The notes under the pieces are model-generated. The model did not search any database and was not told where the DNA came from. It worked only from the letters and a program-made list of their open reading frames with translations. 41,411 nucleotides of DNA, from NCBI GenBank assembly GCA_023443865.1, contig JAEZST010000016.1, forward strand, positions 1 through 41,411. The letters are read 5' to 3'. Positions 1 through 7,403 of the stretch are shown piece by piece (the stretch's first letter is position 1; every line of letters begins with the position of its first letter). The position numbers and the translations under genes were made by a program. Source of the stretch: Spirochaetota bacterium. GTDB taxonomy: Bacteria; Spirochaetota; Spirochaetia; Treponematales; Treponemataceae.

Positions 1-11
1 CCGTTGCCGGT

Positions 12-59
12 TTATCCACAATGTGGACATGCAACTACTCGGGGATATGCATGTCCACA
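12..59. repeat. Dyad element with a perfect DnaA-box match
   Basis: TTATCCACA at 12-20 matches the DnaA-box consensus exactly. It overlaps a 12-bp perfect inverted repeat: TGTGGACATGCA at 22-33 pairs with TGCATGTCCACA at 48-59, leaving a 14-base loop. A further short dyad, TCCACA/TGTGGA, lies at 15-27. No T tract follows, so it is not an obvious terminator. It could be a DnaA-binding site or the operator of a gene left of the window. One perfect box is not enough to call an origin. Confidence 0.4.
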
Positions 60-110
60 CTGGCGACACGAGGGGGTATAACCTTACCTTGTGCCTACAG
101 AGATAAAATT

Positions 111-135
111 ATCACTAGTGAAAGACAAATGTCAT
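111..135. promoter_or_regulatory. Operator-like motif upstream of the methyltransferase-tetR promoter
   Basis: The stretch contains CACTAG (113-118), GAC (124-126) and TGTCAT (130-135). The same arrangement, CACTAG-N4/5-GAC-N3-TGTCAT, recurs at 2003-2024 over the fab promoter. It ends eight bases before the -35 hexamer at 143. Because the second gene of this unit is a TetR regulator, an autoregulatory operator is the natural reading. This is inference from the shared motif only. Confidence 0.5.
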
Positions 136-142
136 TTTCAAC

Positions 143-170
143 TTTACATATTGTGTTTTTTTGTTATAAT
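143..170 (+). promoter_or_regulatory. Sigma70-type promoter giving a probably leaderless mRNA
   Basis: TTTACA (143-148) and a perfect TATAAT (165-170) are separated by 16 bases. The expected transcription start, about 177, falls two to five bases before the ATGs at 179 and 182. There is no room for a Shine-Dalgarno sequence on such a transcript. Confidence 0.7.
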
Positions 171-178
171 TGGTTTTT

Positions 179-1387
179 ATGATGACCTTCGTGGCGCCGT
201 GCGCCATCGGCGCGGAAAAGATCCTCGCCAACGAGCTGAAACAGCTCGGTTTTTCCCCGGTTGGCTCCGCGGTTGGCCGCGTAGCCTTCACCCGTTCCGT
301 ACAAGATGGAAGCGAAGACGATATCGCGGACCTGGCGGCCGCCTACCGGGCCAACCTCTGGCTTCGCACCGCCGATCGGGTCTATGCCCAGCTCGGCTCG
401 TTTAACGCCCCCGACTTTGACGCCCTGTTCGGCGGAACCCGCGCCATTCGCTGGGAAGACTGGTTTTCCCGGGATATCCGGGTCGTTGTGGATAAGGTTC
501 GAACGCGGGCAAGCAAGCTTTCCTCCGAGCATTCCATTCAGGGCGTAACCCATAAGGCCATTTACGAACGCCTTGGCGAAGCCTGGCGCATGAGAACCCT
601 GCCCGAAACCGGCGCGACCGCCACGGTTCGCGTCTATTTGGAAAATAACGTTGCCTCGGTGCTTTTGGACCTTTCCGGCATGCCCCTGCACCGTCGCGGG
701 TACCGTACCGCCGGCGGCGAGGCGCCGATCCGCGAGACCCTGGCGGCCATACTCCTCCAGCTGGTGCAGTGGCGCAGGAAAACCCCGCTTCACGACGCTT
801 TTTGCGGCTCGGGTACCATCCCGATAGAGGCGGTGCTATACGCCCATAACGTGGCGCCGGGCCTGGGCCGCGCCTTCGCCTTTTCCGACTTCGCGCCGTT
901 TCGCGCCCAGTCGGTCCTTGACCGGATGCGCGAGGAACGCCTGAAAGCCGCTTCGGAAATCCGGACCGACTGCCTCGTGCGCGTTACCGGTAGCGATATC
1001 GACGAAAAGGTCCTCGTTTCAGCCCGGGCCAACGCCGAACGGGCGTGCGCCATAGCCGGCCGCGCCCTGCAGGAGATCGGTTCCGGCGCCCGCATTCCCC
1101 GCCCCGATTTTGCCCAGGCCTCGTACGCCGACCTTGAGGCCCCCTACGATACGGGGCTCGTGCTCTCCAACCCGCCCTGGGGAGAGCGTCTCGCCGACGG
1201 CGACGCGGCCCTCGAGCTGTACCGCGGCATGGCGTCGCTCAAGAAGGCCTTTCCCGGGTGGGAACTCGCCTTTATCACCAGTCACGGGGAATTCGAGCAG
1301 GCGTTCGGATATAACGCGGACAAAAAACGGGCGCTGAAAAGCGGCAATCTGGATACGGTATTTTATCATTTTAAAGGGGATAAATAG
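179..1387 (+). CDS. RlmL/YpsC-type 23S rRNA guanine-N2 methyltransferase
   Basis: Predicted 402-residue class I SAM-dependent methyltransferase of the RlmL N-terminal/YpsC (COG0116) family, which makes N2-methylguanine in 23S rRNA. Seen in the protein: an N-terminal half of THUMP type, the family motif LHRRGYR near residue 170, the SAM-binding loop FCGSGT near 208-213, an acidic second motif (GSDID) and the catalytic NPPWGER near 335. The start is set at the ATG at 179 (or the adjacent one at 182), since the promoter -10 box occupies 165-170 and an upstream TTG at 170 would lie inside it. The stop codon is directly abutted by the ATG of the tetR gene, so the two are co-transcribed. The family is secure; the exact modified base is not shown by the sequence. 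Confidence 0.88.
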   Translation: MMTFVAPCAIGAEKILANELKQLGFSPVGSAVGRVAFTRSVQDGSEDDIADLAAAYRANLWLRTADRVYAQLGSFNAPDFDALFGGTRAIRWEDWFSRDIRVVVDKVRTRASKLSSEHSIQGVTHKAIYERLGEAWRMRTLPETGATATVRVYLENNVASVLLDLSGMPLHRRGYRTAGGEAPIRETLAAILLQLVQWRRKTPLHDAFCGSGTIPIEAVLYAHNVAPGLGRAFAFSDFAPFRAQSVLDRMREERLKAASEIRTDCLVRVTGSDIDEKVLVSARANAERACAIAGRALQEIGSGARIPRPDFAQASYADLEAPYDTGLVLSNPPWGERLADGDAALELYRGMASLKKAFPGWELAFITSHGEFEQAFGYNADKKRALKSGNLDTVFYHFKGDK

Positions 1388-1984
1388 ATGGCCATCGTCG
1401 TTGAGCACGAGAAACGCCGTGCGGAAATCCTGGATCGGGCGCTGGACGTGTTTACCGAGGAAGGGTACGAGGACGCGACCTTCCAGAAGATCGCCGACCG
1501 CTGCGGCATTACGCGAACCACGCTCTATCTATACTTCAAGAATAAGCGCGAAATTTTCGTATGGAGCATCAAGCAATTGACCGGCGGGGTAGAGCAGGCC
1601 CTGCGCGGGGTAATCGAAAACGAGAACGCGACCTACGCGGCCCGTCTCGAGGCCTTCATGCACCTCATCATCGACCAGTGTACCAATAACCGGCGCCTGT
1701 TTACCGTCGTGCTGACCTATCTCCTCGCGGCCCAGAAGAGCGGCAAGGACCCCGAATCCCGCGTGAAACGACGAACCATCCGCCTCCGCCACCTGCTTTC
1801 CCAGCTTTTGATCGCGGGGAAAAAGTCCGGGGAGTTCCGCGACTTCAACGTAAAAGACGCCAACGAGCTTCTGTACGGCCTCATCGAGTCGACCATTTAC
1901 CGCATCGCGATCCTTGACCGGAGCGAGGCGAGCGAAATGAAAGAAGCGATCTCCCTGGTCGTAACGGGCCTCGTTCGCGTTTGA
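1388..1984 (+). CDS. TetR-family transcriptional regulator, candidate regulator of the fab-acc operon
   Basis: A 198-residue TetR/AcrR-type repressor. The N-terminal helix-turn-helix is clear (EEGYEDATFQKIADRCGITR around residues 20-40, followed by TLYLYFKNKREIF), and the rest is the all-helical ligand and dimer domain, of usual length. Its ATG follows the methyltransferase stop without a gap, with AAAGGGGAT just upstream as ribosome site. It sits immediately before the fatty-acid operon, and the same DNA motif occurs at its own operon promoter and over the fab promoter. I infer that it senses a fatty-acid or acyl-CoA signal and controls membrane lipid synthesis, as FabR and similar TetR proteins do elsewhere. 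No ligand can be read from the sequence. Confidence 0.85.
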   Translation: MAIVVEHEKRRAEILDRALDVFTEEGYEDATFQKIADRCGITRTTLYLYFKNKREIFVWSIKQLTGGVEQALRGVIENENATYAARLEAFMHLIIDQCTNNRRLFTVVLTYLLAAQKSGKDPESRVKRRTIRLRHLLSQLLIAGKKSGEFRDFNVKDANELLYGLIESTIYRIAILDRSEASEMKEAISLVVTGLVRV

Positions 1985-1998
1985 CCCTGCGCTTGAGA

Positions 1999-2024
1999 AT
2001 GACACTAGGGTTGACTTTTGTCAT
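1999..2024. promoter_or_regulatory. Operator-like inverted repeat over the fab promoter
   Basis: ATGACA (1999-2004) and TGTCAT (2019-2024) form an inverted repeat that straddles the -35 hexamer at 2011-2016. Within it, CACTAG, GAC and TGTCAT occur with nearly the spacing found at 113-135. Binding here would block RNA polymerase, which fits repression by the neighbouring TetR protein. Confidence 0.55.
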
Positions 2025-2038
2025 AAAAAAAGTACAAT
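2011..2038 (+). promoter_or_regulatory. Promoter of the fab-acc operon
   Basis: TTGACT (2011-2016) and TACAAT (2033-2038) with a 16-base spacer match the sigma70 consensus well. Predicted start is about 2045, giving a 5' leader of roughly 65 bases before fabD. Operator-like repeats lie over the -35 and in the leader. Confidence 0.7.
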
Positions 2039-2054
2039 GTCCCTTGTATTCAGT

Positions 2055-2079
2055 ATGACGAAAAGACGCCAAGTGTCAT
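2055..2079. promoter_or_regulatory. Second operator-like inverted repeat in the fab leader
   Basis: ATGAC (2055-2059) and GTCAT (2075-2079, within AAGTGTCAT) are inverted 15 bases apart, close to the 16-base gap of the site at 1999-2024. It lies about ten bases after the predicted transcription start, a typical repressor roadblock position. Confidence 0.45.
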
Positions 2080-2109
2080 AATGGTAAACAGCGGCGTTAG
2101 GAGGACGTG

Positions 2110-3087
2110 ATGCCCGTATTTTTGTTCCCCGGTCAGGGGGCCCAGTTTTCCGGAATGGGGATGGACCTATTCGATGCCGACGCGGACGGGAAAATCGGCG
2201 TTCGCGCGCTGTTCGACGAGGCAAGCGGCATTCTCGGTTCCGATATACGGGATGTATTGAACGCCGACGCCGAAACCCTTAAGCGGACCGACGTTAGCCA
2301 GATCGCCATCACCGTCGCCTCCCTGGCGGCGGTACGGGCCTTGGCCGCGAAGGGCGTGAAGCCCTCCGCCTGCGCCGGGTTCAGCCTGGGCGAATATCCC
2401 GCGCTGGCGGTTTCCGGGGTGCTTTCCGTCGCCGATACCCTGCGCCTCGTCGCCCAGCGCGGCAAAATCATGCAAGAAGTGGCCGATAAAATTGCCTCAG
2501 AGGCCCGAAGTTCCGCTTCGGCGGAACTTCAAGCTGAAGGCGCCGTGGCGCCGTCAGCCGGCATGTCCGCCGTGCTCGGGCTTTCTCCCGAAGCGGTCGA
2601 TGCCGCCATACGGGATTCCCGGATAGCGGGCCTGTACGCGGCGAATTACAACGGCCCGTCGCAAACCGTGGTTTCCGGCACCGCCGCGGCCCTCGAGGCC
2701 GCCGAAGCCGCCTTCAAGGCCGCGGGCGCCAAACGGGTTATCCGGCTCAAGGTAGCCGGGCCCTTCCATTCGCCCCTGATGATCGAAGCCGGGAAGCGAT
2801 TTTCCGCGATTCTCGAAAGCGTTGCCTTCAACAATCCCGTTCTCCCCCTTTTCTCGAACGTCACCGGCGCCAGGATCGCGACCGGCATCGAGGCGAAGGC
2901 GTGCGCCGTCGCCCATATTTCCGGCCCCGTCCGCTGGACCGCCGAGGAAGCCGCCATTGCCGCGCTGATGGCCGACAAGGGGATCGACGGCCTCGCGGAA
3001 GTGGGCCCGGGCAAGGTCCTTTCCGGGCTCTGGGCCGACTCGAAACAAGCCGGTACCTGCAAGCCCTACGGGGACTATCTCGCCTAA
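2110..3087 (+). CDS. fabD: Malonyl-CoA:ACP transacylase FabD
   Basis: FabD transfers malonyl from CoA to acyl carrier protein, supplying the elongation units of type II fatty-acid synthesis in the cytoplasm. The 325-residue protein begins with FPGQGAQ, has the nucleophile elbow GFSLGEY (serine nucleophile) and the catalytic histidine in AGPFHSPL. The elbow has Phe where E. coli has His (GHSLGE), a variant seen in other FabD proteins. TAGGAGG at 2098-2104 points to the ATG at 2110 rather than the GTG three bases earlier. Between the glutamine-loop region and SAVLGLS there is a low-complexity Ala/Ser-rich insert of about 22 residues whose DNA is a perfect hairpin (2507-2530). It is the first gene of the operon that runs to accA. 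Confidence 0.95.
   Translation: MPVFLFPGQGAQFSGMGMDLFDADADGKIGVRALFDEASGILGSDIRDVLNADAETLKRTDVSQIAITVASLAAVRALAAKGVKPSACAGFSLGEYPALAVSGVLSVADTLRLVAQRGKIMQEVADKIASEARSSASAELQAEGAVAPSAGMSAVLGLSPEAVDAAIRDSRIAGLYAANYNGPSQTVVSGTAAALEAAEAAFKAAGAKRVIRLKVAGPFHSPLMIEAGKRFSAILESVAFNNPVLPLFSNVTGARIATGIEAKACAVAHISGPVRWTAEEAAIAALMADKGIDGLAEVGPGKVLSGLWADSKQAGTCKPYGDYLA
2507..2530. repeat. Perfect 10-bp hairpin with a TTCG loop inside fabD
   Basis: GAAGTTCCGC (2507-2516) and GCGGAACTTC (2521-2530) pair perfectly around TTCG, making the extra-stable C(UUCG)G tetraloop. A smaller GGCGCC-GT-GGCGCC dyad follows near 2539-2552. Both lie in the poorly conserved insert of FabD, so this may be an in-frame palindromic insertion element. 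Confidence 0.6.
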
Positions 3088-3126
3088 GCGGCCGGTAAAA
3101 AAAAGCGAAATGAAACAGGAGTCAGT

Positions 3127-3870
3127 ATGCTGCTGAAAGGAAAAAACGCCCTGATAACCGGCGCGAGCCGGGGAATCGGCAAGGAAATCGCGAAACGCTT
3201 CATCGATGAGGGAGCCTCCGTGTGGGGCCTCGCCACCAAGCCCAGCGAGGGGGCGAAGGAACTGGCTTCCTACGCCGCCGAAAGGGGCGTGGCCTTTCAC
3301 GAGCTGATCGCGGACATCGGTAACGCCGATTCGGTGGTTCCCGTGGTCACGGAGGCCCTGAAGGCGTCCGGCGGCTTTCAGGTACTCGTGAACAACGCGG
3401 GCATTACCCGCGACGGGCTTTCCTTCCGCATGAAGCTCGAGGACTGGGACGCGGTGCTCCGAATCAACCTGACCGGCACCTTTTTAGTCTCCCAGGTCGT
3501 GTCCTCCGACATGATCCGCAAGAGAACGGGCTCGATCATTAACCTTTCGAGCATCGTCGGCGTGAAGGGGCAGGCCGGGCAGGTGAACTACGCGGCGAGC
3601 AAGGCCGGACTCATCGGCTATACCAAGAGCCTGGCCAAGGAAACCGCGGGAAGGGGCGTGCGCGTGAACGCGGTGGCCCCCGGCTTCATCCTCACCGAAA
3701 TGACCGACGTAATTCCCGAAGACGCGAAAAAAACGTGGCTCGAGACCATCCCCATGAAACGGGCTGGCTCGGTGACCGAGGTCGCGAACGCCGTTGTATT
3801 CCTGGCGTCGGACCTGTCTGAATATATCACCGCGCAGGTAATCGGCGTGGACGGAGGTATGGGAGCATGA
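3127..3870 (+). CDS. fabG: 3-oxoacyl-[ACP] reductase FabG
   Basis: NADPH-dependent short-chain dehydrogenase that reduces 3-oxoacyl-ACP to 3-hydroxyacyl-ACP. The 247-residue protein has the cofactor loop TGASRGIG (11-18), NNAG (89-92), and the catalytic set Asn114, Ser142, Tyr155 and Lys159 (YAASK). The PGFILTEM segment and C-terminal GVDGGM are typical of FabG. AGGAG lies a few bases before the ATG. The final TGA overlaps the fabF start (ATGA), indicating translational coupling. Confidence 0.96.
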   Translation: MLLKGKNALITGASRGIGKEIAKRFIDEGASVWGLATKPSEGAKELASYAAERGVAFHELIADIGNADSVVPVVTEALKASGGFQVLVNNAGITRDGLSFRMKLEDWDAVLRINLTGTFLVSQVVSSDMIRKRTGSIINLSSIVGVKGQAGQVNYAASKAGLIGYTKSLAKETAGRGVRVNAVAPGFILTEMTDVIPEDAKKTWLETIPMKRAGSVTEVANAVVFLASDLSEYITAQVIGVDGGMGA

Positions 3871-5117
3871 AGCGACGCGTAGTGATCACGGGACTGGGAG
3901 CGGTAACCCCGGTCGGTAATACGGTAAACGAGACCATTGCCTCGATCCGCGAGGGAAAAAGCGGCATCGGAAACATAACCCTTTTCGACGCCTCGGATTC
4001 CGCGGTGAAGATCGCCGCGGAGGTGAAAAACCTCGACGTGAGCCAGTGGGTGGACCGCAAGGAAGCCCGCAAGATGGCCCGCTTCACCCAGTTCGCCTGC
4101 GTCGCCTCGGCCCAGGCCCTCGCCGACGCGGGGCTCACGAAGGAATGCCTGGAAAAGGAAAAGATGGGCATCATGCTCGGCAGCACGATCGGCGGCTTCG
4201 AGGTATTCGAGAATTCGGCCAAAAAGTACTTCGACGCCGGCCCGGGACGCATTCCCCCCCTGACCATCCCGACCCTTATCGTGAACGAGGCCGCGGGAAA
4301 CATCAGCATGCTTAACGGCATTCACGGGCCTTCCTGGACCTTGGCCACGGCCTGCGCCTCCGGCACCGACGCCCTGGGCGCCGCCCTCGACATGGTTCGC
4401 TCCGGCCGCGTGGATATGTGCCTCTCCGGCGGTACCGAGGCGGCCATTACCGGTTTCGGCATCGGCTGCTTCAACGTGCTGCAGACCCTCGCATCGAGCT
4501 TCAACGACGACCCGACCAAGGCCAGCCGGCCCTTCGACAAGGACCGGGAAGGCTTTATCATGGGCGAGGGCTCGGGAATCCTCATTCTCGAGGAGCTTGA
4601 GCACGCCCTCGCGCGCGGCGCGAAGATTTACGCCGAATTCCTCGGCTACGGCGCCTCCAGCGACGCCTACCATATCACGAGCCCGAACCCCGACGGCTCG
4701 GGCGGCGCCATGGCCATCAAGCTCGCGCTGGAAGACGCGGGAATACGGCCCGAGGAAGTGCAGTACTACAACGCCCACGGAACGTCCACTCCCATCAACG
4801 ATCCGGCGGAAACCCAGATGATCAAGCTGGCCTTCGGCGATCACGCCTACAAGATGAAGGTTTCCAGCACCAAGAGCATGACCGGCCACTGCGTGAGCGC
4901 CGCGGGCGCCATCGAGGCCATTATTTCCATCAAGGCCATGAACGAGGGCTTCTATCCGCCCACGATCAACCTGGAAAACCCGGATCTGGAACACGGCTGC
5001 GACCTGGATTACGTGCCAAAGACCGCCCAGGCCGGCGAGTTCGATACCTTCGCCTCGGGTTCCCTCGGGTTCGGCGGCCATAACGGCGTGCTTATCATGA
5101 GGAAGTTCAAGAAATGA
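3867..5117 (+). CDS. fabF: 3-oxoacyl-[ACP] synthase II FabF
   Basis: Condensing enzyme (KAS II) that extends acyl-ACP with malonyl-ACP. The 416-residue length is standard. The Cys-His-His triad is visible as Cys163 in TACASGTDA, His304 in NAHGTSTP and His341 in MTGHCVSAAGA, with Lys336 just before it. The C-terminal SLGFGGHN loop is intact. It overlaps fabG upstream and fabZ downstream by ATGA junctions. No fabH (the initiating KAS III) is in the window, so initiation must be served from elsewhere. Confidence 0.96.
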   Translation: MKRRVVITGLGAVTPVGNTVNETIASIREGKSGIGNITLFDASDSAVKIAAEVKNLDVSQWVDRKEARKMARFTQFACVASAQALADAGLTKECLEKEKMGIMLGSTIGGFEVFENSAKKYFDAGPGRIPPLTIPTLIVNEAAGNISMLNGIHGPSWTLATACASGTDALGAALDMVRSGRVDMCLSGGTEAAITGFGIGCFNVLQTLASSFNDDPTKASRPFDKDREGFIMGEGSGILILEELEHALARGAKIYAEFLGYGASSDAYHITSPNPDGSGGAMAIKLALEDAGIRPEEVQYYNAHGTSTPINDPAETQMIKLAFGDHAYKMKVSSTKSMTGHCVSAAGAIEAIISIKAMNEGFYPPTINLENPDLEHGCDLDYVPKTAQAGEFDTFASGSLGFGGHNGVLIMRKFKK

Positions 5118-5590
5118 CGGGCGGAAACGAAACGAAAGCAGACCTTTCGAACGCCGAAATCCGCGCGGCCTCGCGGGCCGGGATCGAGAAACTGCTGCCC
5201 CATCGGGACCCCTTCCTCTTCGTGGACGCCATCGACGTAACCGACGAGAAGAACGTAGTCGCGCGCCACGTGTTTACGGAAGGCGAGTTTTTCTTCAAGG
5301 GCCATTTTCCCGCGTATCCGGTGGTTCCGGGCGTTATTTTGGTGGAAACCATGGCACAGGCGGGCGGCGCGGGCCTCCAGGCGCGCGGCGTGATGGGCGA
5401 GGGTGCGCTTTTTTTCCTCGCCTCGGTGGATAAGGTGAAGCTCCGCCGCCAGGTTCGCCCCGGCGACGAGGTTCGCATGGAAATCGAGAACCTGCGGGTT
5501 TCCGGCAAGATGATCAAGCAAGCCGGCAAAGCCTACGTGGGCGAAGAGCTCGCGGCCGAAGCCGAATGGCTGTGCCTGGTCGGAAATTAA
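5114..5590 (+). CDS. fabZ: 3-hydroxyacyl-[ACP] dehydratase FabZ
   Basis: Hot-dog-fold dehydratase converting 3-hydroxyacyl-ACP to trans-2-enoyl-ACP. The 158-residue protein has LLPHRDPFLFVD near residue 30, and the catalytic His64 (GHFP) and Glu78 (ETMAQ). The N-terminal 20 residues are polar and not conserved. Its ATG overlaps the fabF stop. It supplies the substrate for FabV, the next gene, 17 bases downstream. Confidence 0.95.
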   Translation: MTGGNETKADLSNAEIRAASRAGIEKLLPHRDPFLFVDAIDVTDEKNVVARHVFTEGEFFFKGHFPAYPVVPGVILVETMAQAGGAGLQARGVMGEGALFFLASVDKVKLRRQVRPGDEVRMEIENLRVSGKMIKQAGKAYVGEELAAEAEWLCLVGN

Positions 5591-5607
5591 GACACAAGGA
5601 GAATACC

Positions 5608-6840
5608 ATGGTCATAAAACCGATGATCCGAAGCAATATCTGCATCAACGCGCACCCGCAAGGCTGCGCGAAGGAAGTGGAAAACCAGATCGCCTACGTG
5701 AAGGCGCAAAACGCCAAGCGGGGCAGGAAGCCCGGCGCCGCCGCGTCCGGCGGGAGCCACGCCTCCGGCCCGGTCAAGGCGGTTCTGGTCCTCGGCTGTT
5801 CCACGGGGTACGGGCTCGCCAGCCGAATCGCCGCGACCTTCGGCTACGGCGCCGCCACCGTCGGCGTGTCCTTCGAAAAGGAAGGGAGCGAAACCAAGGG
5901 CGGAACCCCGGGTTGGTACAACAACATGGCCTTTGACCGCGCCGCCAAGCGCGAGGGAATCGCGAGCTGGACCCTCAACGCCGACGCCTTTTCCAACGAA
6001 ACCCGCGCGGCGGTGATCGCGAAGGCGAAGGAAATGGGCCTCGCGTTCGACCTCGTGGTCTACAGCCTCGCGAGTCCCGTGCGGACCGACCCCGAAACCG
6101 GCGTTCTTTACAAGTCCGTGCTCAAGCCCTTCGGCAAGCCCTATACGGGCCTCACCGTAGACACCATGACCGGCAAGCTCAGCGCGATGACCGCCGAGCC
6201 CGCCACCGAGGAAGAGGCCGCGCAGACCGTCAAGGTCATGGGCGGCGAGGACTGGGCCCTGTGGATCGGCGCGCTCGAGAACGCCGGACTCCTCGCCCGC
6301 GGCTGCGCCACCGTGGCCTATTCCTACATCGGCCCCTCCCACACCCACGCGATCTACCGCGACGGCACCATCGGCGGCGCGAAAAAGCACCTGGAAAAAA
6401 CGGCCCGGGAAATGAACGAACGCCTCGCGTCGTCCGTCGGCGGCTCCGCCTACGTATCGGTCAACAAGGGGCTCGTGACCCGCTCCAGCGCGGTCATTCC
6501 CGTTATCCCCATATACCTTTCCATCCTCTTCAAGGCGATGAAGGAAAAGGGGACCCACGAGGGCTGCATAGAGCAAATCGAGCGGCTGTACGCCGAGCGA
6601 CTCTTCTCCGGCACGGCCGTTCCCGTCGACGCCGAGGGACTGATCCGCATTGACGACCGGGAGATGGACGAGTCGATTCAGGCCGTCGTCTCCGACCGCA
6701 TGGCCGCCGTGACCGAGGAAAACCTTCCCCAATTCGGCGACCTAGACGGATACCGGCACGATTTCCTCGCCGCGAACGGATTCGACGTGGCGGGAATCGA
6801 TTACGGGGCCGACGTGGCCCGTTTGGACGCGATCAATTAA
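5608..6840 (+). CDS. fabV: Enoyl-ACP/CoA reductase FabV (Ter family)
   Basis: NADH-dependent trans-2-enoyl reductase that completes each elongation cycle. The 410-residue protein closely follows T. denticola Ter, beginning IKPMIRSNICINAHPQGC and keeping the dinucleotide loop GCSTGYG (63-69), the catalytic Tyr250-X8-Lys259 pair and the YRHDFLA segment near the C-terminus. It has a short Gly/Ala/Ser-rich insert around residues 40-54. AAGGAGA at 5596-5602 selects the ATG at 5608. Ter is known as a crotonyl-CoA reductase in T. denticola; here its place between fabZ and accB argues for a role in fatty-acid synthesis. No FabI, FabK or FabL is present. Confidence 0.95.
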   Translation: MVIKPMIRSNICINAHPQGCAKEVENQIAYVKAQNAKRGRKPGAAASGGSHASGPVKAVLVLGCSTGYGLASRIAATFGYGAATVGVSFEKEGSETKGGTPGWYNNMAFDRAAKREGIASWTLNADAFSNETRAAVIAKAKEMGLAFDLVVYSLASPVRTDPETGVLYKSVLKPFGKPYTGLTVDTMTGKLSAMTAEPATEEEAAQTVKVMGGEDWALWIGALENAGLLARGCATVAYSYIGPSHTHAIYRDGTIGGAKKHLEKTAREMNERLASSVGGSAYVSVNKGLVTRSSAVIPVIPIYLSILFKAMKEKGTHEGCIEQIERLYAERLFSGTAVPVDAEGLIRIDDREMDESIQAVVSDRMAAVTEENLPQFGDLDGYRHDFLAANGFDVAGIDYGADVARLDAIN

Positions 6841-6893
6841 GCAACGTACCGATGAGCCGGCCTGCGTCGGCGATAATTCAAGGAGATAACGAC

Positions 6894-7403
6894 ATGGACG
6901 ACAAGACCCTTCTCGCCCTTTTTGACAAGTTCGACAAATCAGACGCCGCGGAAATGAAGTATTCAGGAAACGGATTCTCGTTCGAGCTTCGCCGTAAGGA
7001 GGCGTGTCACGCGCCCCTCTCCGCCGTTTCGCCGGTAACGGGCCCCGCAAGCCCGGCGGTATTCGCTTCCTCTCCCGTCCCGGTAGCCCCGGCCGCCATT
7101 CCAGCGGCCTCCGCGTCGCCGAGCCCGGCCGAGGCCGCCGCCCACGCCACGCTCGCCGCGGGGAACGAATACGTCAAGAGCCCCATCGTGGGAACCTTCT
7201 ACCGTTCCCCCTCTCCCGACGCGCCCGCCTTCGCGGACGTGGGAAAGAAAATCGCCAAGGGCGGCAAGCTCTGCATTATCGAGGCCATGAAGATGATGAA
7301 CGCCCTGGAGGCCGAATTCGACTGCGAGATCGTCAGGATCCTCGTGAATAACGGCGACATGGTGGAATTCGACGAGCCCATTTTCGAGGTTAAGCCCCTA
7401 TGA
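6894..7403 (+). CDS. accB: Biotin carboxyl carrier protein of acetyl-CoA carboxylase
   Basis: AccB carries the biotin that shuttles CO2 between AccC and AccA/AccD. The 169-residue protein has a short N-terminal domain, an Ala/Pro/Ser-rich flexible linker (about residues 40-90), and a C-terminal biotinyl domain with the attachment site EAMKMMN (Lys133). AAGGAGAT at 6880-6887 identifies the ATG at 6894; an in-frame ATG at 6852 lacks a ribosome site. The stop overlaps accC (ATGA). The biotin ligase needed to load it is not in the window. Confidence 0.94.
   Translation: MDDKTLLALFDKFDKSDAAEMKYSGNGFSFELRRKEACHAPLSAVSPVTGPASPAVFASSPVPVAPAAIPAASASPSPAEAAAHATLAAGNEYVKSPIVGTFYRSPSPDAPAFADVGKKIAKGGKLCIIEAMKMMNALEAEFDCEIVRILVNNGDMVEFDEPIFEVKPL

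Noticed and set aside
2390..2400. GFSLGE instead of GHSLGE in FabD as a defect
   Set aside because: The nucleophile Ser and catalytic His are present and the variant occurs in other FabD proteins.
3618..5081. 487-residue open frame on the minus strand opposite fabG/fabF
   Set aside because: It is a by-product of GC-rich codon use opposite two certain genes and has no domain or ribosome site.
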